A DNA stretch of 64,000 bases from Ectopseudomonas oleovorans (GTDB taxonomy: Bacteria; Pseudomonadota; Gammaproteobacteria; Pseudomonadales; Pseudomonadaceae). The stretch is from assembly GCF_003052605.1 (NCBI RefSeq), contig NZ_QASO01000112.1:1-64000 (forward strand), given 5' to 3'. Within the stretch, counting starts at the first letter, position 1. Each line of letters begins with the position of its first letter. Positions 37,877 to 46,996 of this stretch are shown piece after piece. The notes beneath the pieces were generated by a model. That model saw only the letters and a program-made list of their open reading frames with translations. It was not told where the DNA came from and made no database searches. Both the position numbers and the translations under genes were made by a program.

Positions 37877-38809
37877 ATGGCCGGGTTGATGGATTCGGTT
37901 AATCAGCGCACTCAGCTGGTGGGACAGAACCGCTTGGAGTTGTTGCTGTTCCGCCTGGAAGGCCCACAGCTTTACGGTATCAACGTATTCAAGGTGAAAG
38001 AGGTGCTGCAATGCCCGAAACTCACCATCATGCCCAAATCCAGTCCGGTGGTACGGGGTGTGGCCAACATTCGCGGGGGCACCATTCCGATTCTCGATCT
38101 TTCCATCGCTACCGGCCGTGCCGCACTGGAAGATCTGAAGACCAGCTTCGTGATCATCACCGAGTACAACACCAAGGTTCAGGGTTTTCTGGTGCGCTCG
38201 GTCGAACGTATCGTCAACATGAACTGGGAGGAGATCCATCCGCCACCCAAGGGCACTGGACGCGATCACTACCTGACAGCAGTCACGCGGCTCGACCAGC
38301 AGTTGGTCGAGATCATCGATGTTGAGAAGATTCTTGCCGAAGTTGCGCCGACCTCGGAAGTGATATCCGCTGGCGTCATCGATGATGAGGTGCAGAGTCA
38401 GGCGGTGACCAAGCATGTGTTGATCGTCGATGACTCTTCGGTGGCGCGCAAACAGGTTTCGCGCTGCCTGCAGACAGTCGGCGTTGAGGTTACCGCGTTG
38501 AACGATGGTCGTGAGGCGCTCAATTACCTCAAGAAAATGGCGGACGAGGGGCATAATCCCGACAAGGAACTGCTGATGCTGATTTCCGACATCGAGATGC
38601 CCGAGATGGACGGATATACGCTGACCACGGAGATTCGTAGCGATCCGCGCATGCAGAAGCTGCATATCCTCCTGCATACTTCGCTTTCCGGTGTGTTCAA
38701 CCAGGCGATGGTGAAGAAGGTCGGCGCTGACGACTTCCTCGCCAAGTTCAAGCCAGATGATCTGGCGGCGCGGGTGGTCGATCGCATTCGTGTATCGGAT
38801 GGGTGCTGA
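37877..38809 (+). CDS. cheV: CheV, CheW-response regulator hybrid
   Basis: A 310-residue coupling protein: CheW-like domain (about 15-165; FRLEGPQLYGINVFKVKEV, then VVRGVANIRGGTIPILDL) and a receiver domain (about 178-305; HVLIVDDSSVARKQVSRCL, phosphoryl Asp in LISDIEMPEMDGY). It links chemoreceptors to the kinase, and its phosphorylation tunes adaptation. AAGGAG precedes the ATG. It is followed after about 43 bases by cheR. Confidence 0.95.
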   Translation: MAGLMDSVNQRTQLVGQNRLELLLFRLEGPQLYGINVFKVKEVLQCPKLTIMPKSSPVVRGVANIRGGTIPILDLSIATGRAALEDLKTSFVIITEYNTKVQGFLVRSVERIVNMNWEEIHPPPKGTGRDHYLTAVTRLDQQLVEIIDVEKILAEVAPTSEVISAGVIDDEVQSQAVTKHVLIVDDSSVARKQVSRCLQTVGVEVTALNDGREALNYLKKMADEGHNPDKELLMLISDIEMPEMDGYTLTTEIRSDPRMQKLHILLHTSLSGVFNQAMVKKVGADDFLAKFKPDDLAARVVDRIRVSDGC

Positions 38810-38852
38810 AGGGTAACCTTCGGCGAACGTTATGGTTGCAGAGGCGGCACTA

Positions 38853-39680
38853 GTGTCTTCAGGTAATTTGGATTTCGAGCAGTTCCGGACCTTCCTGGAA
38901 AAGGCCTGCGGTATTCTGCTTGGCAGCAACAAGCAGTACCTGGTCTCCAGCCGTCTGAACAAGTTGATGGAACAGAACGGCATCAAGACCCTGGGCGAGC
39001 TGGTGCAGCGCATGCAGAGCCAGCCGCGAGGCGGGTTGCGCGAGCAGGTGGTGGATGCCATGACCACCAATGAGACCCTGTGGTTTCGCGACACCTATCC
39101 CTTCGAGGTGCTCAAGAGCCGTGTACTGCCGGAGTTGATCAAGGCCTACCCGGGGCAGCGCCTGCGTATCTGGTCGGCCGCCTGCTCGTCCGGGCAGGAG
39201 CCATACTCGCTGTCGATGGCCATCGATGAGTTCGAGCGTACCAACCTCGGTCAGCTCAAGGCAGGTGTGCAGATCGTCGCCACCGATCTTTCGCCTTCGA
39301 TGCTGGCCAACTGCAAGTCCGGTGAATACGACAGCCTGGCCATGGGGCGCGGGCTTTCGCAGGAGCGACTGCAGCGCTACTTCGACCCCAAGGGGCCAGG
39401 GCGTTGGCAGGTCAAGGCGCCTATCAAGAGCCGTGTCGAGTTTCGCCCACTGAACTTGCTGGATAGCTACGCGGCATTGGGCAAGTTCGACATCGTCTTC
39501 TGCCGCAACGTGCTGATCTACTTCTCGGCAGAAGTGAAGAAGGACATCCTGACGCGCATCCATGCCACCCTCAAGCCGGGTGGCTATCTGTTCCTTGGCG
39601 CCTCCGAAGCGCTCAATGGCCTGCCGGACAAGTACCAGATGGTGCAGTGCAGCCCGGGGATCATCTACAAGGCCAAATAG
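38853..39680 (+). CDS. cheR: CheR, chemoreceptor methyltransferase
   Basis: A 275-residue S-adenosylmethionine-dependent methyltransferase that methylates glutamates on chemoreceptors. N-terminal helical domain (LDFEQFRTFLEKACGILL) and methyltransferase domain with RIWSAACSSGQEPYSLSM and FDIVFCRNVLIYF. I chose a GTG start because GAGG lies 8 bases upstream and the length then matches known Pseudomonas CheR; an ATG 7 codons earlier has no ribosome site. It belongs with cheV. Confidence 0.94.
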   Translation: MSSGNLDFEQFRTFLEKACGILLGSNKQYLVSSRLNKLMEQNGIKTLGELVQRMQSQPRGGLREQVVDAMTTNETLWFRDTYPFEVLKSRVLPELIKAYPGQRLRIWSAACSSGQEPYSLSMAIDEFERTNLGQLKAGVQIVATDLSPSMLANCKSGEYDSLAMGRGLSQERLQRYFDPKGPGRWQVKAPIKSRVEFRPLNLLDSYAALGKFDIVFCRNVLIYFSAEVKKDILTRIHATLKPGGYLFLGASEALNGLPDKYQMVQCSPGIIYKAK

Positions 39681-39758
39681 GCGCAAGGCATGTTTGGTAT
39701 CAGCAGCGGGAGGCCTTTGGCCTAATGCCAGTCAGTTAAGCCGTTGCACTCGATCTTT

Positions 39759-39818
39759 GTAGGAGCCGGCTTGCCGGCGATCCGCCATAAAAAGCATCGC
39801 CAGCAAGCTGGCTCCTAC
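39759..39818. repeat. REP inverted pair
   Basis: GTAGGAGCCGGCTTGCCGGCG and its inverse CGCCAGCAAGCTGGCTCCTAC enclose about 18 bases. The same family occurs at 6797-6880. It lies in the 500-base gap between cheR and flgB. Confidence 0.8.
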
Positions 39819-39876
39819 GAAAAACGCCCCTCTACTGCAAGTAGGAGGGGGTGGTGACGAACTTATCTGATCAGCA

Positions 39877-39990
39877 TTAGCCTTTGGCCTCCCGTTTGCG
39901 TTTCTGGACTCTGAAAACCATGGGCCCGATCGGATAGGTTTCGCCGTAGGCACCAGCGGTTTGGCCTGGTGCAGAAGAACCGATGCGCAT
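39877..39990 (-). CDS. Possible 37-codon small protein
   Basis: An ATG-started frame reads MRIGSSAPGQTAGAYGETYP, IGPMVFRVQKRKR and EAKG before TAA. Composition is peptide-like, with a polar Gly/Ser/Thr first half and a basic tail, and the frame lies in an otherwise empty gap upstream of the flgB promoter. The ribosome site is weak. Nothing identifies a function; chance is possible. Confidence 0.35.
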   Translation of the reverse strand: MRIGSSAPGQTAGAYGETYPIGPMVFRVQKRKREAKG

Positions 39991-40135
39991 CGCGCGCCCC
40001 AGGGTTCGGCGGGGCGGCAATCCGTCCGGTTGGCTTTGCCGCTTGCTTGCCCGTAGGCGGTAAAGCCTTGCCGCTTTGCCGTTATTTTTCCGCTTGATTG
40101 CTATTAACGTATTGATTTTATTGAATTAAATAAAT

Positions 40136-40151
40136 TGGCACAGCCTTTGCT
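40136..40151 (+). promoter_or_regulatory. Sigma54 promoter of the flgBCDE operon
   Basis: TGGCAC-AGCCT-TTGCT is a perfect -24/-12 sigma54 element, about 50 bases before the flgB start. AT-rich sequence upstream would suit FleQ/FleR-class activators. Confidence 0.9.
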
Positions 40152-40201
40152 GAATAGCTCACAACAGTGACCACATGGCCCAAGCGGCAAAGGTTCGGAA
40201 C

Positions 40202-40609
40202 ATGAGCATCAACTTCGGCAGAGCACTCGGTATTCACGAACAGGCCCTCGGCTTTCGCGCCCAGCGCGCCGAGGTGCTGGCCAACAATATCGCCAACGCC
40301 GATACGCCGAACTACAAGGCTCGCGATCTGGACTTCGCCAGCGTCCTGGCCGAGCAAAGCAATCGCATGCAGCGCGGTGGCGTTTCCCTGAACCGCACCG
40401 ATAGCCGCCACATTCCGGCCGAAGGCGTCAGCAGTGGTGAAGCTGAGCTGCCTTACCGCACGCCGTTCCACGCCTCGCTGGACCAGAACACCGTTGACCT
40501 GCAGATCGAGCAGTCCAACTACGCCGAGAACGCCGTGCAGTTTCAGGCCAGCTTCACCTTCCTCAACAGCAAATTCAAAGGGCTGACTGCAGCCCTGCGC
40601 GGCGAATAA
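40202..40609 (+). CDS. flgB: FlgB, proximal rod protein
   Basis: A 135-residue rod protein with the conserved rod/hook N-terminal motif (LGFRAQRAEVLANNIANADTPNYKARDLDF) and the C-terminal heptad-like helix (NYAENAVQFQASFTFLNSKFKGL). It forms the rod's base at the MS ring. The ATG is the one giving MSINFGRALG. It is the first gene of the operon; flgC starts 11 bases after its stop. Confidence 0.96.
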   Translation: MSINFGRALGIHEQALGFRAQRAEVLANNIANADTPNYKARDLDFASVLAEQSNRMQRGGVSLNRTDSRHIPAEGVSSGEAELPYRTPFHASLDQNTVDLQIEQSNYAENAVQFQASFTFLNSKFKGLTAALRGE

Positions 40610-40620
40610 GGAGCGCGATC

Positions 40621-41064
40621 ATGTCCCTTGCCAGTGTTTTCAATATCGCCGGAACCGGCATGAGCGCCCAGAGCACTCGCCTCAATACCATTTCCAGCAA
40701 CATCGCCAACGCCGAGACCGTGTCCTCGAGTCTGGATCAGACCTACCGCGCGCGCCATCCGGTGTTCGCCACCGTGTTCCAGCAGGCACAGGGCGGCGAC
40801 CGTGGCTCGCTGTTCGCCGAGCAGGACGAAGCCGGCCGTGGCGTGCAGGTGCTCGGCGTGATCGAGGATCAGAGCAGCCTGATGCCGCGCTACGAGCCGG
40901 ATCATCCGATGGCCAATGCCGACGGCTACGTCTACTACCCGAACGTCAACGTGGTCGAGGAAATGGCCGACATGATCTCTGCCAGTCGCGCCTTCCAGAC
41001 CAACGTTGAAATGATGAATACCGCCAAACAGATGCTGCAGCGCGTGCTGACGCTGGGTCAGTAA
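40621..41064 (+). CDS. flgC: FlgC, proximal rod protein
   Basis: A 147-residue rod protein: N-terminal motif STRLNTISSNIANAETVSS, central YEPDHPMANADGYVYYPNV, and C-terminal motif VEEMADMISASRAFQTNVEMMNTAKQM. It stacks on FlgB in the proximal rod. AAGGAG precedes the ATG. Confidence 0.97.
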   Translation: MSLASVFNIAGTGMSAQSTRLNTISSNIANAETVSSSLDQTYRARHPVFATVFQQAQGGDRGSLFAEQDEAGRGVQVLGVIEDQSSLMPRYEPDHPMANADGYVYYPNVNVVEEMADMISASRAFQTNVEMMNTAKQMLQRVLTLGQ

Positions 41065-41075
41065 GGAGAGACTGA

Positions 41076-41759
41076 ATGAGCACTGTCAATACATCTTCCA
41101 GTGTACTGTCGGCCTACAGCTACAAAGACACCAGCAGTACATCCAGCTCTGAGAGTTCGGCGCTGGGGCGCGATGCCTTTCTGCAGTTGCTGGTCACGCA
41201 GATGAAAAATCAGAATCCTCTGGATCCGCAGGACAATACCGAGTTCGTGTCGCAGTTGGCGCAGTTCAGTAGCCTGGAGAGTATGCAGAACCTCTCGGAT
41301 ACGACCGATGCGATCTACAGCAGTTATCAGTCCGTGCAGGCGCTGCAGGCTTCCTCTCTGGTGGGGCGCTCGGTCATCGTCGAGGCAGGCAGTACCCAAG
41401 TCGATACCAGTAGCGGCCTGAGCGGCTCGCTGGTGTTGCCGAATGCCGGCAGTAACGTCACGGTCGGCGTCTATGACGCAAACGGCTCGCTGGTGAAATC
41501 CATTTCTTTGGGCAGTCTCTCGGCGGGCACCTACTCGTTCGACTGGGATGGCACCAACGAGTCAGGCGAATTGCAGTCCTCCGGTACTTACACCTTCAAG
41601 GCTACGGCCGGTATCGGTGGTGAAAACACGGCGCTGACAACCTATCTGCCGGCGACGGTCAGCAGTGTGACCATCAATTCGTCGGGCGGTGAGCTGATGC
41701 TCAATCTTGCCGGCCTCGGCAGCCTTGCGCTTTCCAAAGTCCAGGCCATTGCCGATTGA
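41076..41759 (+). CDS. flgD: FlgD, hook cap/scaffold protein
   Basis: A 227-residue secreted scaffold that caps the growing hook. The N terminus has LGRDAFLQLLVTQMKNQNPLDPQDNTEFVSQLAQFSSLE, the classical FlgD signature. The C-terminal half is the immunoglobulin-like/tudor part with SLGSLSAGTYSFDWDGTNESGE. It is removed after hook completion. AAGGAGAG lies upstream of the ATG. Confidence 0.96.
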   Translation: MSTVNTSSSVLSAYSYKDTSSTSSSESSALGRDAFLQLLVTQMKNQNPLDPQDNTEFVSQLAQFSSLESMQNLSDTTDAIYSSYQSVQALQASSLVGRSVIVEAGSTQVDTSSGLSGSLVLPNAGSNVTVGVYDANGSLVKSISLGSLSAGTYSFDWDGTNESGELQSSGTYTFKATAGIGGENTALTTYLPATVSSVTINSSGGELMLNLAGLGSLALSKVQAIAD

Positions 41760-41788
41760 TCGCCGGTTGACCGGCAGGGAGTAATCAT

Positions 41789-43087
41789 ATGTCTTTCAAT
41801 GTTGCGCTCAGCGGCCTCAATGCTGCCAGCACCGATCTCAACGTAACCGGCAACAACATTGCCAACGTTGCCACCACCGGCTTCAAGTCTTCGCGCGCCG
41901 AGTTCGCCGATGTCTACCTGAACTCCATGCTGGGGGCAGGGCAGCGTACGGCTGGCAGCGGCGTGACCTCTAGCGTCTCGCAGCAGATGACTGGCGGTAA
42001 CATCACCTCCACCAGCCGTGGCTTGGACCTGGCGATCGATGGTGGCGGCTATTTCATCGTCAATAACGGTGGCGATACCTATTACACCCGTGCGGGGGGG
42101 TTCTACACCGACAAGGATGGCTTGGTCGTCAACTCGGCGGGCGATGTGCTGCAGGGTTATTCGGAAACCGATGCCAGCGGCAACATCATTCCTGGTCAGC
42201 TGCGCAATCTGCAGGTGGACTCCGAAGGGCAGCCGGCGCAGGCAACCGGAACCGTGACGGGCGCCTATACATTGAACTCGTCGGCAGCGGTAATCGATGG
42301 TGCGGCGCATCCTTTCGATCCGGCGGATTCGGCCAGCTACAACTGGTCGACCAGCTCTGATATCTACGATTCGCTGGGCAATACCCACAGCCTGATGCAG
42401 TACTTCGTCAAGGACGACAATAACCAGTGGACCATATACACCCTGATCAATGGGCGTAATCCGGCGGATCCGACGCTGACTACCCCGGAGGACACGCCGC
42501 TGGAGTTCAATAGCACGGGGGCGCTGATCGATCCGAGTCCGGCGACTGTCGACATCGGTGACTGGGTGCCTGCTGTCGAAGTGAATGGGGTTTGGCAGGC
42601 CAACGGTGCCGAGGGTAGTGGGGCGTCTGCAGGGGTTCCGGGAACCTTGAGTCTGAATATTGCTGGCACGCGTCAGACCAACAGCACCTTTGGTGTCAAC
42701 AGCAGTGGTATCAGTCAGGACGGTTATGCGGCTGGCCAGCTGTCAGGGCTGTCTGTGGATGACAGCGGCAAGCTGTTCGCCACCTACACTAACGGCCAAT
42801 CCAAGGTGATCGGTCAGGTAGTGCTGGCATCCTTTGCCAATGAGCAGGGATTGGAGTCGATCAGTGGTACCAAGTGGAAAGAAACCTTTGCTTCCGGTGA
42901 GCCGGCTGCCGGGGTTCCAGGGGCGGGACTGCTCGGTGGTATTCGCTCCGGTGCGCTTGAGGACTCCAACGTCGATCTGACCGCACAACTGGTCAACTTG
43001 ATCGTGGCTCAGCGTAATTACCAGGCCAACGCCAAGACCATTGAAACCGAGAGCGCGATCTCGCAAACCATCATCAACATGCGTTAA
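41789..43087 (+). CDS. flgE: FlgE, flagellar hook protein
   Basis: A 432-residue hook subunit. N-terminal motif [34 protein letters not shown], FlgE D2-type middle region ([30 protein letters not shown]), and C-terminal motif [31 protein letters not shown]. It is the last gene of the flgBCDE operon, with a strong terminator-like hairpin following. Confidence 0.97.
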   Translation: MSFNVALSGLNAASTDLNVTGNNIANVATTGFKSSRAEFADVYLNSMLGAGQRTAGSGVTSSVSQQMTGGNITSTSRGLDLAIDGGGYFIVNNGGDTYYTRAGGFYTDKDGLVVNSAGDVLQGYSETDASGNIIPGQLRNLQVDSEGQPAQATGTVTGAYTLNSSAAVIDGAAHPFDPADSASYNWSTSSDIYDSLGNTHSLMQYFVKDDNNQWTIYTLINGRNPADPTLTTPEDTPLEFNSTGALIDPSPATVDIGDWVPAVEVNGVWQANGAEGSGASAGVPGTLSLNIAGTRQTNSTFGVNSSGISQDGYAAGQLSGLSVDDSGKLFATYTNGQSKVIGQVVLASFANEQGLESISGTKWKETFASGEPAAGVPGAGLLGGIRSGALEDSNVDLTAQLVNLIVAQRNYQANAKTIETESAISQTIINMR

Positions 43088-43093
43088 GTCTCC

Positions 43094-43136
43094 TGACGAC
43101 CACAGGCATGTCGCTGCCTGTGGTCGTCATCTTGTT
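43094..43136 (+). terminator. Terminator after flgE
   Basis: TGACGACCACAGGCA and TGCCTGTGGTCGTCA form a perfect 15-base stem with a 6-base loop, followed by TCTTGTTTT. It begins 7 bases past the flgE stop. Confidence 0.85.
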
Positions 43137-43291
43137 TTGCCTGTTGGGCATTCCTCTCTTGCGGCTCACCGCCAAAATTTCTCATCTCCCTTGTGTTGGT
43201 TGACGGCAACTCGTTGCCGGGTGACGGTTTTTTGTTGCTTGGTTATTTGTAAAGTTCTTATAAATCAATCGCTTGACTTTATTGTTAGAGG

Positions 43292-43307
43292 TGGCATGAC
43301 GATTGCT
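43292..43307 (+). promoter_or_regulatory. Sigma54 promoter of the flgFGHIJKL operon
   Basis: TGGCAT-GACGA-TTGCT matches the sigma54 -24/-12 pattern, 51 bases before the flgF start, after the flgE terminator. Confidence 0.88.
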
Positions 43308-43357
43308 TGGTAGGTGCTAACGAGTCACGGGGCTGTCGCCCAAACCGGAGAATGACC

Positions 43358-44098
43358 ATGGACAAGATGCTGTACGTCTCCATGACCGGAGCGCAGAACA
43401 ACACGCTGAGCCTGCGCGCCCATGCCAACAACCTGGCGAACGTTTCCACCTCGGGGTTCCGCCGGGATTTCGAGCAGGCGCGCTCCATGCCGCTGTTCGG
43501 TGAAAGCTATCCCGCGCGCGTGTTCGCCATGACCGAGCGGCCGGCCACGGACTTCCGTCCGGGGACGCTGCAGGAGACGGGGCGCGACATGGACGTGGCC
43601 ATCGGCGGCAAAGGCTGGATCGCCGTACAGGCGCCCGATGGCAGCGAGGCTTACGTTCGCACCGCCAGTCTGAACATCGACGCGCTGGGCATGCTGCGCA
43701 CCGGCAATGGTTTGCCGGTGATGGGCAACGCCGGGCCGATTGCCGTGCCGCCGGAGCAGAAGGTGGAGATCGGCCAGGACGGCACCATCAGCATTCGTGC
43801 CCTTGGCGAAAACCCCAACGTATTGGCTGAAGTCGATCGCATCAAGCTGGTCAACCCTGATCCGAAAAGCATGGAGAAGGGCACCGATGGCCTGATCCGC
43901 GTGAAGGGGCAGCCCGAGGTAGAGGCCGATGCAACCGTTCAGGTGACGTCGGGTTTCCTCGAGGCGAGCAACGTCAACGCCGTTGAAGAGATGACCGCCA
44001 TCCTCTCCCTGTCCCGCCAGTTCGAGCTGTCGGTGAAGATGATGCGTACCGCCGAGGACAACTCGTCGGCCATGGCGCGGGTTTTGCAAATTAGCTAA
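43358..44098 (+). CDS. flgF: FlgF, proximal rod protein
   Basis: A 246-residue rod protein with N-terminal ALGxx-like motif (NTLSLRAHANNLANVSTSGFRRDFEQ), a conserved FLETGRDMDVAIGGKGWIAVQ-like segment reading LQETGRDMDVAIGGKGW, and C-terminal VEEMTAILSLSRQFELSVKMM. GGAG lies 7 bases before the chosen ATG. First gene of the second flg operon. Confidence 0.96.
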   Translation: MDKMLYVSMTGAQNNTLSLRAHANNLANVSTSGFRRDFEQARSMPLFGESYPARVFAMTERPATDFRPGTLQETGRDMDVAIGGKGWIAVQAPDGSEAYVRTASLNIDALGMLRTGNGLPVMGNAGPIAVPPEQKVEIGQDGTISIRALGENPNVLAEVDRIKLVNPDPKSMEKGTDGLIRVKGQPEVEADATVQVTSGFLEASNVNAVEEMTAILSLSRQFELSVKMMRTAEDNSSAMARVLQIS

Positions 44099-44144
44099 CT
44101 ACCAGCACGCGGCGCCGTAAAACCGGCGCCCGAGGAGAAACGAT

Positions 44145-44930
44145 ATGCTTCCGGCACTGTGGGTCAGCAAGACCGGTTTGTCCGCTCAGGACATGAACCT
44201 GACCACCATTTCCAACAACCTGGCCAACGTGGCGACCACCGGCTTCAAGCGTGATCGCGCGGAATTCGAGGATCTGCTCTATCAGATCCGTCGTCAGCCA
44301 GGCGGCCAGTCCAGTCAGGACAGCGAACTGCCCTCCGGCCTGCAACTGGGTACCGGTGTGCGCGTGGTCGGCACGCAGAAGATCTTCACCGCCGGTAGCC
44401 TGCAAACAACCGAGCAGCCGCTGGACTTGGCGGTCAATGGCCGTGGTTTCTTCCAGATCCTGCAGCCCGACGGCACCGTTTCCTACACCCGTGATGGCAG
44501 CTTTCACCTCAACTCCGATGGGCAGATCGTCACCTCTCAGGGCTTTGCCCTGGAGCCTGCAATCGTGCTGCCCAACGAAGTGCGCACCTTCACTGTCGGC
44601 GAAGACGGCACTGTCTCGGTGACCACGGCTGGCAACCCGCAGCCGCAGATCATCGGCAATCTGCAGTTGGCTGATTTCGTCAACCCGGCAGGCCTGGAAG
44701 CCATCGGTAACAACCTGTTCCTGGAGACCGGTTCCAGCGGCGCGCCGCAGGTGGGCAACCCGGGCCTCAATGGCCTTGGTACCACGCTGCAGAACACTCT
44801 GGAAAACTCCAACGTCAGCGTGGTGGAGGAGTTGGTGAACATGATCACCACCCAGCGCGCTTACGAAATGAACTCCAAGGTGATTTCCACCGCCGATCAG
44901 ATGCTGTCCTTCGTGACGCAGAACCTCTGA
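44145..44930 (+). CDS. flgG: FlgG, distal rod protein
   Basis: A 261-residue distal rod subunit: N-terminal motif AQDMNLTTISNNLANVATTG, FlgG-specific middle with QTTEQPLDLAVNGRGFFQI, and C-terminal motif LENSNVSVVEELVNMITTQRAYEMNSKVI. The ATG (MLPALWVSKTGL) has GAGGAG upstream. Length is canonical for the family. Confidence 0.98.
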   Translation: MLPALWVSKTGLSAQDMNLTTISNNLANVATTGFKRDRAEFEDLLYQIRRQPGGQSSQDSELPSGLQLGTGVRVVGTQKIFTAGSLQTTEQPLDLAVNGRGFFQILQPDGTVSYTRDGSFHLNSDGQIVTSQGFALEPAIVLPNEVRTFTVGEDGTVSVTTAGNPQPQIIGNLQLADFVNPAGLEAIGNNLFLETGSSGAPQVGNPGLNGLGTTLQNTLENSNVSVVEELVNMITTQRAYEMNSKVISTADQMLSFVTQNL

Positions 44931-44967
44931 TTTTTGACACTGTTGTGAACGCCGCGAGGTAGTGGTT

Positions 44968-45690
44968 ATGAACCGGCAAATTCTCTGTTTCCCCTTGTTG
45001 GCTGGCGTGCTGCTCAGCAGCGGTTGCGTGGCGCCGACAGTCAAGCCGGACGATCCCTATTACGCGCCGGTATTGCCGCGCACGCCGTTGCCGGCTGCAC
45101 AGAACAACGGTTCGATCTATCAGGCGGGTTTCGAGAATGGCCTGTATGACGACCGCAAGGCATTTCGCGTGGGTGACATCATCACCATCACGCTCAATGA
45201 GCGCACTCAGGCCAGCAAGAACGCCAACAGCAATATCCAGAAGGACAGCAGCGGCACAATGGGTGTGCCCAACCTGTTCGGCATGGCCGTTGCACCGGAC
45301 AACCCGCTGCGCAGCCTCAGCGCGCTGGGCATGACCAACAACAATCTGAGCCTGGATTCGAGCTGGAACTCCCAGCGTGATGCCTCCGGTTCTGGTCAGG
45401 CAGGGCAGAGCAACAGCCTGTCTGGCTCGGTCACCGTGACCGTCGCTGAAGTGCTGCCCAACGGCATTCTGGCCGTGCGTGGCGAGAAGTGGATGACGCT
45501 CAATACTGGCGATGAGCTGATGCGTATCTCCGGGCTGGTGCGTGCCGACGACATCTCCACTGACAACACCGTGTCGTCCACTCGGGTTGCCGATGCGCGC
45601 ATCACCTATTCCGGGACTGGCGCCTTCGCCGACGCCAGTCAGCCGGGTTGGTTGAGCCGCTTCTTCCTCAGCCCGATGTGGCCGTTCTGA
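44968..45690 (+). CDS. flgH: FlgH, L-ring lipoprotein
   Basis: A 240-residue outer-membrane lipoprotein: signal peptide ending in lipobox LLSSGC (Cys at about 20), the L-ring segment [24 protein letters not shown], and C-terminal [29 protein letters not shown]. The ATG is preferred to a GTG two codons earlier because GAGG is spaced 8 bases from it. Confidence 0.97.
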   Translation: MNRQILCFPLLAGVLLSSGCVAPTVKPDDPYYAPVLPRTPLPAAQNNGSIYQAGFENGLYDDRKAFRVGDIITITLNERTQASKNANSNIQKDSSGTMGVPNLFGMAVAPDNPLRSLSALGMTNNNLSLDSSWNSQRDASGSGQAGQSNSLSGSVTVTVAEVLPNGILAVRGEKWMTLNTGDELMRISGLVRADDISTDNTVSSTRVADARITYSGTGAFADASQPGWLSRFFLSPMWPF

Positions 45691-45704
45691 TCAGGGGAAT
45701 GGAG

Positions 45705-46982
45705 ATGAATCATGTAGGAGCGAGCTCTGCTCGCGAAGCTTTCAAGTCGAGCGCGGTTCGTGAGCCTGGCTCGCTCCTGCGGATATTGTGGCCCGCAGGT
45801 AAAACGTTGCCGGTGCAGGCAAGCTCCTGCCGCCGGCAATTCGCCGCCGTCCATCGCGGCTATCGTCGTCGTGGCGCCAACGACTGGCTGTTGCTGGCAA
45901 CCATGCTCGGTTGCCTGCTGCTGAGCCTGCCGACCCAGGCCGAGCGCCTCAAGGATCTGGCCTCCATCCAGGGCGTGCGCAGTAACCAGTTGATCGGCTA
46001 CGGCCTGGTGGTTGGCCTCAACGGCACTGGCGACCAGACCACCCAGACTCCGTTCACCGTACAGACCTTCAACAACATGCTGGCGCAGTTCGGCATCAAG
46101 GTGCCGCCAGGTGGCAACGTGCAGTTGAAGAACGTCGCTGCGGTGTCGGTGCATGCCGAGCTGCCACCGTTCGCCAAGCCGGGGCAGACCATCGACATCA
46201 CCATTTCCTCCATCGGTAACGCCAAAAGCCTGCGTGGCGGCAGCCTGCTGATGACGCCGCTCAAGGGCATCGACGGCAACGTCTACGCCATTGCTCAGGG
46301 CAATCTGGTAGTGGGTGGCTTCGATGCCAGCGGCGCCGATGGTTCGCGCATCACCGTCAACGTGCCATCCGCCGGGCGCATCCCTGGCGGGGCTACCGTC
46401 GAGCGTCCAGTGCCGAGTGGTTTCGATCAGGGCAATTACCTGACTTTGAACCTCAACCGCCCCGACTTCACCACGGCGAAGAATATCGTCGATCAAATCA
46501 ACGACCTGCTTGGCCCTGGCGTGGCCCAGGCCATCGATGGCGGCTCGATTCGCGTCAGCGCGCCGCTCGACCCGAATCAGCGCGTCGACTATCTGTCGAT
46601 TCTGGAGAACCTGCAGGTCGAGCCAGGTAAAGCGGTGGCCAAGGTCATCATCAACTCGCGCACCGGCACCATCGTTATCGGCCAGGACGTCAAGGTACAG
46701 CCGGCTGCAGTGACGCACGGCAGCCTGACCGTGACCATCACCGAAGACCCCATCGTCAGCCAGCCCGAGGCATTCTCCGGCGGGCAGACGGCTGTGGTGC
46801 CGCGCTCTCGCGTGGGCGCCGAGGAAGAGGCCAAGCCGATGTTCAAGTTCGGCCCCGGTACCAGCCTGGACGAGATCGTGCGTGCGGTGAATCAGGTGGG
46901 CGCGGCACCTTCCGATCTGATGGCCATCCTGGAGGCGCTCAAGCAAGCCGGCGCTCTGCAGGCTGACCTGATCGTGATCTGA
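45705..46982 (+). CDS. flgI: FlgI, P-ring protein, with REP-derived N-terminal extension
   Basis: The conserved protein begins [20 protein letters not shown] (signal peptide), then [21 protein letters not shown], and continues about 345 residues to the normal end ([14 protein letters not shown]). Upstream of the signal peptide the frame stays open through a REP pair. The best ribosome site (AGGGG, 7 bases before) serves the ATG at 45705, which would put about 60 extra residues before the signal peptide. A TTG at about 45891 or the ATG at 45903 would give a more normal or shortened signal but have no clear site. The true start is unresolved. Confidence 0.88.
   Translation: MNHVGASSAREAFKSSAVREPGSLLRILWPAGKTLPVQASSCRRQFAAVHRGYRRRGANDWLLLATMLGCLLLSLPTQAERLKDLASIQGVRSNQLIGYGLVVGLNGTGDQTTQTPFTVQTFNNMLAQFGIKVPPGGNVQLKNVAAVSVHAELPPFAKPGQTIDITISSIGNAKSLRGGSLLMTPLKGIDGNVYAIAQGNLVVGGFDASGADGSRITVNVPSAGRIPGGATVERPVPSGFDQGNYLTLNLNRPDFTTAKNIVDQINDLLGPGVAQAIDGGSIRVSAPLDPNQRVDYLSILENLQVEPGKAVAKVIINSRTGTIVIGQDVKVQPAAVTHGSLTVTITEDPIVSQPEAFSGGQTAVVPRSRVGAEEEAKPMFKFGPGTSLDEIVRAVNQVGAAPSDLMAILEALKQAGALQADLIVI
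45714..45784. repeat. REP inverted pair inside the 5' end of flgI
   Basis: GTAGGAGCGAGCTCTGCTCGCG is followed by its inverse, ending GAGCCTGGCTCGCTCCTGCGG. It starts 9 bases after the best flgI ATG and is read through without a stop codon. Confidence 0.7.
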
Positions 46983-46996
46983 GGAGGATTGCCGCT

